Shown: positions 1-5,700, counted from the first letter of the stretch. The stretch: DNA of 6,752 bases from JBBTRN01 sp038065175 (GCA_038065175.1 JBBTRN010000011.1:1-6752), one strand, 5' to 3'. Notes: generated by a model not told the origin, from the sequence alone. Translations and numbers: made by a program.

Positions 1-54
1 CCAAGGAAAGTATATCAAATTGCTGGGGAAAAGTTAGTTTCGTAATTCAAAGTC
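1..54. repeat. Left arm of 54-bp terminal inverted repeat
   Basis: The first 54 bases are the exact reverse complement of positions 6698-6751, one base short of the right end. The match stops abruptly at position 55. No transposase gene and no replication gene for a linear element lies between the arms; the genes are ordinary chromosomal ones. The arm length is close to a common de Bruijn k-mer size (55), so I infer an assembly-graph overlap or fold-back rather than a real mobile-element end. Confidence 0.95.
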
Positions 55-286
55 TCAAGAGGCCCTTCGGGGTACTTTTGGGGAATTTGCTTTCCCGGGG
101 CCGTTTTTCGTGGCTCCGCCTGAAAGTTTTACGCAAGCCTTGCCCCAAGCCAGTGGGTCGGTTGGGCAACCATGAACTGAAGATCCAGGCTCCCAGCTTT
201 AATTAGGGCGCCGGATTCCTTCTCCCCATAACATAGCCGTCCAGCGTATGTTTCCTAACCGGGAAATATATCGCTGGCGGTTTTTT
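55..286 (+). ncRNA. Possible structured non-coding RNA of unknown identity
   Basis: This G+C-rich stretch has no convincing ORF, unlike the AT-rich coding DNA that follows. It contains several local complementary pairs: GGGAA with TTCCC near 81-95, the GGTT-gggc-AACC hairpin near 160-171, and TGGGGA (79-84) with TCCCCA (223-228). It ends in a strong intrinsic terminator (237-286), as an independently transcribed RNA would. I could not match it to tmRNA, RNase P RNA, SRP RNA or 5S rRNA: the key conserved blocks are missing. The segments GTGGCTCCGC (110-119) and AAGCCT (135-140) faintly recall 6S RNA, but the spacing is wrong and I do not claim it. The 5' end is unknown, and no good promoter is visible before it, possibly because the contig starts here. 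Confidence 0.35.
237..286 (+). terminator. Strong Rho-independent terminator
   Basis: A long hairpin pairs CCG-t-CCAGCG (237-246) with CGCTGG-CGG (272-280). The pairing continues inward through TAT/ATA and TTTCC (251-255) with GGAAA (262-266), with single-base bulges at 240 and 271 and a six-base loop. It is followed at once by six T residues (281-286). It would end a plus-strand transcript coming from 55-236 and insulate polA from it. Confidence 0.85.
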
Positions 287-292
287 ATTCAG

Positions 293-406
293 CTACGGAT
301 TACTGAATTATCTTATCTACAGATTACTAATCTATTACGGATATACCAATTACTGATTGCTAATACTAGACGATTGGTATATTTGTATCTTATCCGTAAT
401 CCGTAG
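293..406. repeat. Nested inverted repeats upstream of polA
   Basis: CTACGGATTAC (293-303) is the exact reverse complement of 396-406. Inside it, ATATACCAAT (341-350) is the exact reverse complement of 373-382, and ACGGAT (337-342) pairs with ATCCGT (392-397). The motif ATTAC recurs several times, and CCGTAAT/CCGTAG (394-406) repeats with period 7. The region looks like a decayed heptamer-type repeat element folded on itself. Its right arm overlaps the presumed -35 region of the polA promoter. Confidence 0.75.
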
Positions 407-418
407 ATAGGTTATAAT
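390..418 (+). promoter_or_regulatory. Predicted polA promoter giving a leaderless or nearly leaderless mRNA
   Basis: A perfect TATAAT -10 box lies at 413-418. The hexamer 17 bases upstream, TTATCC (390-395), is only a weak -35. Transcription would be expected to start about 6-8 bases after the -10 box, at about 424-426, which is the ATG at 425. No Shine-Dalgarno sequence precedes that ATG. Confidence 0.5.
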
Positions 419-424
419 ACCTTT

Positions 425-3367
425 ATGCCAGAAAATTCATCACCCTCACCCAGCCTCTCCCCTCCCTCCTTCGCTCAAGCTTCGGCGGACAAGCGAGGGA
501 GAGGAAGGGAGAAGTATATGTTAATAGACGGGAATGCACTTATACATAGGGGCTTTCACGCCATTCCGAATTTAACCAATAAAAAAGGCGAGCCTACGGG
601 CGCGGTTTTTGGGTTTACCTCCACGCTTTTAAAAGCCATTAAGGACATAAAGCCTACGCATATCGCGTGCACATTTGATTTGGAAGGGCCCACTTTCCGT
701 CATGAAAAATTTGCAGATTACAAAGCCACGCGCGTCAAAGCGCCGCAGGAGCTGTATGACCAAATCCCGCGCGTGAAAGAAGTGGTGCGGGCTTTGAATA
801 TCCCGATTTTTGAAAAAAAGGGCTTTGAGGCCGATGACATTCTCGGCACTCTTTCCGAGAAAATCCGAAATCCGAAATCCGAAATCCGAAATCAAGACAG
901 GGAAATTATAATTGTGACAGGGGATTTGGACACACTACAATTAGTTGATCCGCACACGAAAATCTATACATTAAGGAAAGGCCTTACCGATACCGCGATT
1001 TATGATGAAAAAGCGGTGAGAGAAAGGTATGGGTTGACCACAGAGCAAATGGTGGATTACAAAGCCTTACGGGGCGACCCGAGCGATAATATTCCGGGGG
1101 TTAAGGGGATTGGGGAGAAAGGAGCGACGCTGCTAATATCCAAATTTGGTTCGTTAGAGAAACTATATGAGTATTTGCACGCGCACGCAAAAAAAGTGGG
1201 CGAGGAATTTCAAATTTCAAATAACAAATTTCAAATCAAACCCAAAATTTTAAATCTGTTAATGGAGCAGGAAAAAGAAGCCAGAATGTCGTATGAACTT
1301 TCGGTGATAGACAGAAATGTGCCGATTGAGACGGAAGTGCCGGAATATGAGTTTACAGACGCGAATCGACAGGCGGTTTTTAAAGTTTTCCAGGAATTGG
1401 AGTTTAAAAGTTTTTTGGGGAAACTGCCGAAGTCAGAACTCCTCCCGACCTCCTCTTTAGAAAAAGAGGAGGAGACTGCAGAAACCCCCTCTTTGCTAAA
1501 GAGGGGGCAGGGGGAGTTTAACCAGGATTATGAACTTGTAGACACCAAAGAAAAATTAGAAAAAATGCTTAAGGAATTATCAAAAGCGATTGAAATATCA
1601 GTTGATACTGAAACTACTTCACTTAATCCCATTGATGCAAAATTAGTGGGCGTAGGTTTGTGCGCCAAGCCTGGCAAGGCTTATTATGTGCCGGCGGATT
1701 TAGTATTGGCATCCGAAGAGTTAAAAAAGTTTTTGGCTGATGATCGTATTAAAAAGGTCGGCCACAATTTAAAGTACGACATGCAGGTTCTGTCCACTGT
1801 CCACTGTCCACTGTCCACTATTTATTTCGACACCATGATTGCCTCGTATCTATTAAACGCCGGCACGCGCCAGCATAGTTTAGATGCCATTGCTTTTAGT
1901 GAAATCGGCTATCAGATGCAGCCTATAGAAGAATTAATCGGCAAAGGTAAAGACCAGATAACCATGGACAAGGTGCCAAAAGAAAAAGTTTCCTGGTACT
2001 GCTGTGAGGATGTGGACATGACTTTGCGCTTAAAAGAAATTTTTGAACCGCAGTTAAAAAAAGAAGGTTTAGAAAAAATCTTTAAAGAGATAGAAATGCC
2101 CTTAGTTGAAGTTTTAGCAGATATGGAAATGAATGGCATAAAATTAGACTCTAAGATGCTAAATCGTTTAGCCGGTGAAGCGGAAATAGAAATCAAAAGA
2201 CTAGAAAAAGAAATCCATAAATTAACCGGTAGCGAATTTAACATAGCTTCGCCTAAGCAATTAAAAGAAGTTTTGTTTGAGAAAATGGGTTTGGAGGCGG
2301 TTAATAACCGCAAAACCAAAACCGGAATTTCTACCGCGGCCGGGGAATTAGAAAAAATGCTCGGCCAGCACGCGGTGATACCTAAAATTTTGGAATACCG
2401 CGAAGTTACGAAACTTTATAATACCTATTTATTGACTTTGCCGGAATTGGTAAGTAAAAAAACCGGGAGACTGCATACCGATTACCAGCAAACTATTGCG
2501 GCTACCGGCAGGCTTTCGTCCACAAATCCAAACTTGCAAAATATTCCGGTTAGAGGGGAAGGTTTGGGTAGTGAGGTGCGCAAGGCTTTTGTGGCGGAAA
2601 AGGCCTATAAATTGCTTTCGTTAGATTATTCGCAAATTGAACTTAGGATTGTGGCGCATTTGGCTAAAGACAAAACCATGCTTGAGGTGTTTAAAAAAGA
2701 TGAAGATATTCATACCCAGACCGCGATGTCGATATTTGGTGTAACATCGGACAAGGTTACAAAGGATATGCGCAGGGACGCGAAAACAATTAATTTCGGG
2801 ATTTTGTATGGGCTGTCTAGCTTTGGCCTTTCATCACGCATTGGAGAACTTTCGCACGCCGAGGCTAAGGAATTTATAGAAAAATATTTTGCCGCGTACC
2901 CGGCCGTGGAGAATTATATTGAACAGGTTAAGCTTCAAGTAAACGAGGCAGGTTTTGTAAAAAACGAGCTTGGAAGGATGCGAAAGTTTCCTGAAATAAA
3001 ATCTTCGCAGTTTTTTGTCCGCGCCGCGGCAGAACGCGCTGCTGTGAATTTTCCTATCCAGTCTTTGGCCGCCGATGTGATAAAGGTTGCCATGATCAAC
3101 ATCCATAAAACATTAAACATGGAACATGGGGCAAGCGCCCCCTCTTCCTCCCCCCCTAAGGTAGGGGGGGATAAGGGGGGGTATGACTGCAAGATGCTTC
3201 TCCAAGTTCACGACGAACTGGTATTTGAAGTTAAGGAAGACAAAGTTGAGCATTATGCCAAAATGCTAAAACCCCTTATGGAGGAAGCCATTAAGCTTTC
3301 GGTGCCGGTTAAGGTCGAGGCAAAGGTCGGGGATAATTGGGGGGAGATGGAAAGTATAGAAGTGTGA
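425..3367 (+). CDS. polA: DNA polymerase I (5' nuclease, 3'-5' exonuclease and polymerase domains)
   Basis: Cytoplasmic repair and replication polymerase that removes primers and fills gaps. The 5' nuclease domain (about 32-335) has IDGN with D35, EADD (135-138), TGDLD (166-170) and GDPSDN (217-222). The 3'-5' exonuclease domain (about 367-555) keeps Exo I D394/E396, Exo II N448/D452 and Exo III Y525/D529, so proofreading looks intact. The polymerase domain has TGRLSSTNPNLQNIP (694-708), motif A D734, motif B K787/F791/Y795 and motif C HDE (929-931). At 980 aa it is longer than the usual 870-930 because of in-frame repeat insertions at about residues 7-30, 146-157, 260-272, 337-365 and 899-920; a sixth array replaces 456-464. 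The first ATG (425) follows a -10 box directly. ATG 518 (M32, MLIDGN) starts where homologues start and has a purine-rich AGGAAGGGAGAAG upstream, so it is a serious alternative. The HD gene follows 20 bases later, probably in one operon. Confidence 0.97.
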   Translation: MPENSSPSPSLSPPSFAQASADKRGRGREKYMLIDGNALIHRGFHAIPNLTNKKGEPTGAVFGFTSTLLKAIKDIKPTHIACTFDLEGPTFRHEKFADYKATRVKAPQELYDQIPRVKEVVRALNIPIFEKKGFEADDILGTLSEKIRNPKSEIRNQDREIIIVTGDLDTLQLVDPHTKIYTLRKGLTDTAIYDEKAVRERYGLTTEQMVDYKALRGDPSDNIPGVKGIGEKGATLLISKFGSLEKLYEYLHAHAKKVGEEFQISNNKFQIKPKILNLLMEQEKEARMSYELSVIDRNVPIETEVPEYEFTDANRQAVFKVFQELEFKSFLGKLPKSELLPTSSLEKEEETAETPSLLKRGQGEFNQDYELVDTKEKLEKMLKELSKAIEISVDTETTSLNPIDAKLVGVGLCAKPGKAYYVPADLVLASEELKKFLADDRIKKVGHNLKYDMQVLSTVHCPLSTIYFDTMIASYLLNAGTRQHSLDAIAFSEIGYQMQPIEELIGKGKDQITMDKVPKEKVSWYCCEDVDMTLRLKEIFEPQLKKEGLEKIFKEIEMPLVEVLADMEMNGIKLDSKMLNRLAGEAEIEIKRLEKEIHKLTGSEFNIASPKQLKEVLFEKMGLEAVNNRKTKTGISTAAGELEKMLGQHAVIPKILEYREVTKLYNTYLLTLPELVSKKTGRLHTDYQQTIAATGRLSSTNPNLQNIPVRGEGLGSEVRKAFVAEKAYKLLSLDYSQIELRIVAHLAKDKTMLEVFKKDEDIHTQTAMSIFGVTSDKVTKDMRRDAKTINFGILYGLSSFGLSSRIGELSHAEAKEFIEKYFAAYPAVENYIEQVKLQVNEAGFVKNELGRMRKFPEIKSSQFFVRAAAERAAVNFPIQSLAADVIKVAMINIHKTLNMEHGASAPSSSPPKVGGDKGGYDCKMLLQVHDELVFEVKEDKVEHYAKMLKPLMEEAIKLSVPVKVEAKVGDNWGEMESIEV
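443..514 (+). repeat. Palindromic C/G-run element at the polA 5' end
   Basis: A pyrimidine-rich left half (C/T runs, 443-472) is followed by a purine-rich right half (491-514). CCTCTCCC (454-461) is the exact complement of GGGAGAGG (497-504). The middle, CTTCGCTCAAGCTTCGGCGG (469-488), has a near match at 6258-6277 (14 of 20 bases). It encodes PolA residues about 7-30, rich in Pro and Ser and then Arg and Lys, before the normal domain start. It also supplies the purine tract upstream of ATG 518. Confidence 0.7.
861..893 (+). repeat. Heptamer tandem array AAATCCG, 4.7 copies, inside polA
   Basis: Four perfect copies of AAATCCG (861-888) plus AAATC (889-893). It encodes KIRNPKSEIRN in the 5' nuclease domain between EADDILGTLSE and the IIIVTGD strand. 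Compared with the Taq protein this loop is longer by about 7 residues, which is 21 bases or three heptamers, the smallest number that preserves frame. Confidence 0.95.
1206..1236 (+). repeat. Heptamer tandem array AATTTCA, 4.4 copies, inside polA
   Basis: The units are AATTTCA, AATTTCA, AATAACA, AATTTCA and AAT, all in strict period 7 with one degenerate unit. It encodes EFQISNNKFQI at residues about 261-271, near the end of the 5' nuclease domain before ILNLLMEQEKEAR. Confidence 0.85.
1441..1507 (+). repeat. Double palindromic element in the PolA interdomain linker
   Basis: Two perfect 10-bp hairpins lie in tandem. CCTCCTCTTT (1449-1458) pairs with 1463-1472 across a four-base loop, and CCCCCTCTTT (1485-1494) pairs with 1498-1507 across a three-base loop. 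The arms are near-identical, so the second hairpin could be a diverged copy of the first. The element encodes PolA residues about 340-361, in the linker between the 5' nuclease and proofreading domains, and leaves the frame open. Confidence 0.9.
1791..1820 (+). repeat. Heptamer tandem array TGTCCAC, 4 copies, inside polA
   Basis: Four perfect copies of TGTCCAC (1791-1818) followed by TA. It encodes STVHCPLST, residues 457-465, in the proofreading domain just after the Exo II motif NLKYD. Unlike the other arrays it does not lengthen the protein: from Exo II D452 to the next FDT the distance equals that in E. coli Pol I. Confidence 0.95.
3128..3180 (+). repeat. Palindromic C7/G7 element near PolA motif C
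   Basis: GGGGC (3128-3132) pairs with GCCCC (3137-3141). Then CCCCCCCTA (3150-3158) pairs exactly with TAGGGGGGG (3162-3170) across a three-base loop, followed by another G run (3175-3181). It encodes about residues 901-919 (PSSSPPKVGGDKGG) between the helix ending IHKTLNME and the strand leading to motif C (QVHDELVF). In E. coli Pol I these two elements are joined by only a short loop. Confidence 0.9.
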
Positions 3368-3387
3368 TTTAAGAATTGGGAATCAAG

Positions 3388-4047
3388 ATGAACATTCTCG
3401 CAGCCTACAAAAAATATCGAATTATGCCCCAGCTTCAGGAGCATATGCTTAGAGTGGCCGGGGTGGCGGAAATTATTACAGACAATATCGACCTCTCCCG
3501 GCCTTCGGCCACCCTTCCCATGCCTGGGGAGGGTAATATTGATAAGCAAGCAATAATTATTGCTTGCCTGCTTCATGACATGGGCAACATTGTGAAGTTT
3601 GATTTTAGCCGATTTCCGGAAATGGTGGAAGAAAAAGGTGTTGAGTATTGGGAAAAAATAAAACAGGAGACCTTAAAAAAGTATGGGGCAAATTCCCACG
3701 AGGCCACGCGTAATATGCTTAAAGAGTTAGGCGTGTCTGAAAGAATTTTAGAGCTTGTGGATGCTGTGGGTTTTGACCAGGGTGAAGCCAATATGCAGTC
3801 GGCGGATTTTGGAAAAAAAATTTGCGCTTATGCTGACATGCGAGTATTGCCAAAAGGTGCTGGCAGTCTAGAGGACAGAATGGCGGATTTAAGAGTTCGC
3901 TATAAAGACCATCCGGAGGGCGCGGAAAACAGGGAAGTGTTTGAACAGGCTTTGCGGGAAATAGAAAAGCAGATTTTTGAAAAATGTAAAATAAGGCCGG
4001 AAGAAATAACAGATGAAAACATAAGGCAGAAATTGGAGAAATTGTGA
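3388..4047 (+). CDS. HD-domain protein, probable metal-dependent phosphohydrolase
   Basis: The protein is 219 aa and has the HD-superfamily layout: H19 in QEHMLRVA, then H63-D64 in ACLLHDMGN, H104 in NSHEAT, and D150 in YADMRV. Members of this superfamily bind divalent metal and hydrolyse phosphoester bonds, often of nucleotides; the substrate cannot be read from this sequence. There is no signal peptide or membrane segment. ATG 3388 is chosen because GGGA (3378-3381) lies six bases upstream; a TTG at 3376 is in frame but has no such site. The gene starts 20 bases after polA with no terminator between, so co-transcription is likely and a role in nucleotide or nucleic-acid metabolism is possible. 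Residues about 35-50 are encoded by a palindromic element (3491-3534) lying between the first helix and the HD motif. The C-terminal part (about 160-219) is charged and helical. Confidence 0.85.
   Translation: MNILAAYKKYRIMPQLQEHMLRVAGVAEIITDNIDLSRPSATLPMPGEGNIDKQAIIIACLLHDMGNIVKFDFSRFPEMVEEKGVEYWEKIKQETLKKYGANSHEATRNMLKELGVSERILELVDAVGFDQGEANMQSADFGKKICAYADMRVLPKGAGSLEDRMADLRVRYKDHPEGAENREVFEQALREIEKQIFEKCKIRPEEITDENIRQKLEKL
3491..3534 (+). repeat. Palindromic element inside the HD-domain gene
   Basis: GGCC (3500-3503) pairs with GGCC (3507-3510) across ttc, and ACCCTTCCCA (3511-3520) pairs with TGGGGAGGGT (3525-3534) with one G-T wobble. It encodes DLSRPSATLPMPGEG between helix 1 and the metal-binding HD motif, and keeps the frame open. 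Its composition and architecture resemble the C/G-run elements in polA. Confidence 0.75.
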
Positions 4048-4063
4048 TATTTGATTTATCCAC

Positions 4064-4101
4064 AGGTGTAATTTGACAATAGGTGTATAATCGTATACCA
4101 T
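4064..4101 (+). promoter_or_regulatory. Predicted promoter of the RhuM-Fic gene with a direct repeat
   Basis: A perfect -35 hexamer TTGACA lies at 4073-4078. With a 17-base spacer the -10 would be TACCAT (4096-4101); a perfect TATAAT (4086-4091) is present but is too close to that -35. The sequence AGGTGTA occurs at 4064-4070 and 4081-4087, 17 bases apart, straddling the -35. GTATA (4085-4089) and TATAC (4094-4098) form a small inverted repeat. These could be operator half-sites, perhaps for autoregulation. Confidence 0.5.
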
Positions 4102-4149
4102 ATAAAAGTAGTAAGTGTTAAGGATCACATACAGAAACAAATAAGCAAC

Positions 4150-4171
4150 ATATGTTCCATTTTGAACATAT
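4150..4171. promoter_or_regulatory. 8-bp inverted repeat in the RhuM-Fic leader
   Basis: ATATGTTC (4150-4157) is the exact complement of GAACATAT (4164-4171), with a six-base spacer. It lies between the predicted promoter and the gene, so it could be an operator or an RNA hairpin. No T tract follows, so it does not look like a terminator. Confidence 0.5.
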
Positions 4172-4212
4172 AAACTATCCGGAATTTCCAAGTAGTTTGA
4201 AAATCGCATAAA

Positions 4213-4251
4213 TAAGCCAATATTAGTTTTTATAGTATTGGTATTGGCTTA
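4213..4251 (+). promoter_or_regulatory. 10-bp inverted repeat next to the RhuM-Fic ribosome binding site
   Basis: TAAGCCAATA (4213-4222) is the exact complement of TATTGGCTTA (4242-4251), with an AT-rich 19-base loop. The right arm ends 16 bases before the start codon and 4 bases before the AAAAGGA ribosome binding site (4256-4261). In RNA it could affect translation initiation; this is inference. Confidence 0.45.
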
Positions 4252-4267
4252 AACAAAAGGAATTTTT

Positions 4268-5284
4268 ATGACCGAAGAAACAAAAAAGTCAGAAATTATC
4301 ATTTATAAAGATCAAACAGGCCCTGGAATCGAGGTAAAAATAGAAAATGATACTGTTTGGCTCACTCAAGTACAAATGGCAGACTTGTTTCAAACTTCCG
4401 TTGCTAACATAAATCAACACATAAAAAATGTCTATTCTGAGCAAGAACTAGCGGAAAATCCAACTATTAAGCAATACTTAATAGTTCAAAAAGAAGGGAA
4501 AAGGCAAGTTAAACGCCAAGTTGATCATTATAATCTCGACGTGATTATCTCCGTTGGCTACCGGGTAAAATCTAAGCGCGGCACCCAGTTTAGGATTTGG
4601 GCCACAAATAGGTTAAGAGATTATCTGGTGAAAGGTTACGCAATAAACGAGAAGCGCTTGAAGGATGCGGAGAATTTACAGCTCAAGTTAAAAGAATTAG
4701 AGAGCGTGCACAAAGTTTTCCAGCACGCTTTAGAAAATAAAAGGATGGAAGGGTATGAAAAGGAATTACTTAAGATAATTACGGATTACGCGAATACCTG
4801 GTTTGTTTTAAACGCGTACGATAAGGGCGACTTAAAAATCGAGGATGTTTCGAGGCGTACGGCGCGGGCTTTGAACCATCTGTCCTTACAAAAATCCATT
4901 GCGGCTTTTAAAAAACGATTGATGGCGAAGAAAGAAGCGAGTGATTTGTTCGGCAGGGAAGTGGGCGGGAAGTTTCAGGGAGTTTTAGGCAGTATTGGCC
5001 AAACTTTTGGCGGGAAAGAACTCTACCCTTCTTTAGAAGAAAAAGCCGCGCACCTCTTGTATTTTTGCATTAAGGATCATCCTTTCGCGGACGGCAATAA
5101 ACGGATTGGCTCTTTGGTTTTTTTGTTGTTTTTAATTGAAAATAATTACCTTATAAACCGGCGAGGGGAAAGGAAAGTCAATGATACTGCTTTGGCCGCG
5201 CTGGCTTTGCTGATAGCGGAAAGCAAGCCTCAAGATAAAGAAAGTATGGTCAGGTTAGTAGTGAATCTGATTAATAGAAAGTAA
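4268..5284 (+). CDS. RhuM-family N-terminal domain fused to a Fic/Doc domain
   Basis: The protein is 338 aa with two parts. Residues about 8-135 match the RhuM family (WLTQVQMADLF, then DVIISVGYRVKS and FRIWATNRLRDYL, then KGYAINEKRL), a putative DNA-binding domain found in accessory and virulence-associated loci. After a coiled, charged linker (about 135-165), the C-terminal Fic/Doc domain carries the catalytic motif HPFADGNKR (271-279) with H271, D275, N277 and R279 intact. Fic enzymes usually transfer AMP from ATP to a target hydroxyl; the Doc branch phosphorylates EF-Tu. I cannot tell which applies here. I see no (S/T)xxxE(G/N) inhibitory motif in the protein and no antitoxin-sized gene beside it, so how activity is restrained is open. 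AAAAGGA upstream supports ATG 4268. The gene has its own promoter and hairpin-containing leader. Its stop codon lies within an AAAGT repeat tract. Confidence 0.92.
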   Translation: MTEETKKSEIIIYKDQTGPGIEVKIENDTVWLTQVQMADLFQTSVANINQHIKNVYSEQELAENPTIKQYLIVQKEGKRQVKRQVDHYNLDVIISVGYRVKSKRGTQFRIWATNRLRDYLVKGYAINEKRLKDAENLQLKLKELESVHKVFQHALENKRMEGYEKELLKIITDYANTWFVLNAYDKGDLKIEDVSRRTARALNHLSLQKSIAAFKKRLMAKKEASDLFGREVGGKFQGVLGSIGQTFGGKELYPSLEEKAAHLLYFCIKDHPFADGNKRIGSLVFLLFLIENNYLINRRGERKVNDTALAALALLIAESKPQDKESMVRLVVNLINRK

Positions 5285-5310
5285 AAAGTTAAAAGTGGAA
5301 AGTAAAAAGT
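5276..5310 (+). repeat. AAAGT-type repeat tract, left flank of the S23 pseudogene
   Basis: (A)AAAGT recurs five times at 7-8 base steps from the last codons of the fic gene to three bases before the S23 start codon. A related tract in inverted orientation (5658-5684, AAACTTTctACTTTtt and so on) follows the pseudogene. The two flanks make the S23 gene look like a passenger between inverted repeats. Confidence 0.65.
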
Positions 5311-5312
5311 GT

Positions 5313-5659
5313 ATGAATATTGAGAAATTTGAAGATGTCATAGCTTGGGAAAAAGGCAAACAGCTAATTCTTATAGTTTATAAGGAGTTTAAGTTTTTGA
5401 AAGACTTTAGTTTTAAGGACCAGATATAAAGAGCGGCTATTAGTATTTGCAATAATATCGCAGAAGGTTTTGAAAGAAAAAGTAATAAAGAATTACGTCA
5501 ATTTTTATATATCTCTCAAAAGGTTCTTGCGGGGAAATTCGATCAATGTTGTATATAGCCTTAGAATTGGGCTACATAACTAAAACAAAATTTGAAGAAA
5601 TCTATGATTTGTCCCACGAAATCTCCCGCATCCTTGGCGGTTTTATCAGGAAACTTTAA
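5313..5659 (+). pseudogene. Disrupted four-helix-bundle protein (S23 / 23S rRNA intervening-sequence family)
   Basis: The reading frame opens MNIEKFEDVIAWEKGKQ and continues to KDFSFKDQI, then hits TAA (5427-5429). Family members normally have Q, K or R there, so a CAA to TAA change is a simple explanation. The same frame resumes as RAAISICNNIAEGFERKSNKE. At about 5522 one base is missing: AAGGTTCTTGC should read AAGGGTTCTTGC to give KGSCGEIRS. The shifted frame then gives EIRSMLYIALELGYITKTKF and ends in ISRILGGFIRKL, with TAA at 5657-5659. Beginning, middle and end of an approximately 115-residue family protein are all present with two lesions. S23 proteins are small helical-bundle proteins first found in 23S rRNA intervening sequences and related to the bAvd proteins of diversity-generating retroelements; their role as free-standing genes is unclear. 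Sequencing error could mimic either lesion, but two make decay more likely. Confidence 0.9.
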
Positions 5660-5684
5660 ACTTTCTACTTTTTATTTTCAACTT
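5658..5684 (-). repeat. AAAGT-type repeat tract, right flank of the S23 pseudogene
   Basis: Read on the minus strand this segment is rich in AAAAGT and AAAGTTT, resembling the left flank (5276-5310) in inverted orientation. It begins at the stop codon of the S23 frame. The similarity is imperfect. Confidence 0.5.
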
Positions 5685-5700
5685 ATGTTGGCGGGGTTGG

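Noticed and set aside
1..300. tRNA, 5S rRNA, tmRNA, RNase P RNA or SRP RNA in the left region
   Set aside because: I looked for their conserved blocks (T-loop and CCA end, the GAGGAAAGTCC block, the GGAAGG tetraloop region) and found none.
861..1820. CRISPR-like array
   Set aside because: The repeats are 7-bp direct tandems without spacers inside an open reading frame, and no cas genes are present.
4056..4064. Perfect DnaA box TTATCCACA between the HD and fic genes
   Set aside because: It is a single isolated copy with no cluster of boxes, no AT-rich unwinding region and no dnaA or dnaN nearby. One 9-mer in an AT-rich 6.7-kb window is compatible with chance.
3889..4209. Minus-strand 106-residue frame across the HD gene end and the fic upstream region
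   Set aside because: Mostly antisense to a gene with clear HD motifs; the rich Phe/Tyr content is what antisense of Lys/Glu-rich coding gives.
4152..4211. 19-codon ORF (MFHFEHINYPEF and so on) upstream of fic, as a possible antitoxin or leader peptide
   Set aside because: No ribosome binding site, and its start lies inside the inverted repeat at 4150-4171. It is too short and unsupported to call.
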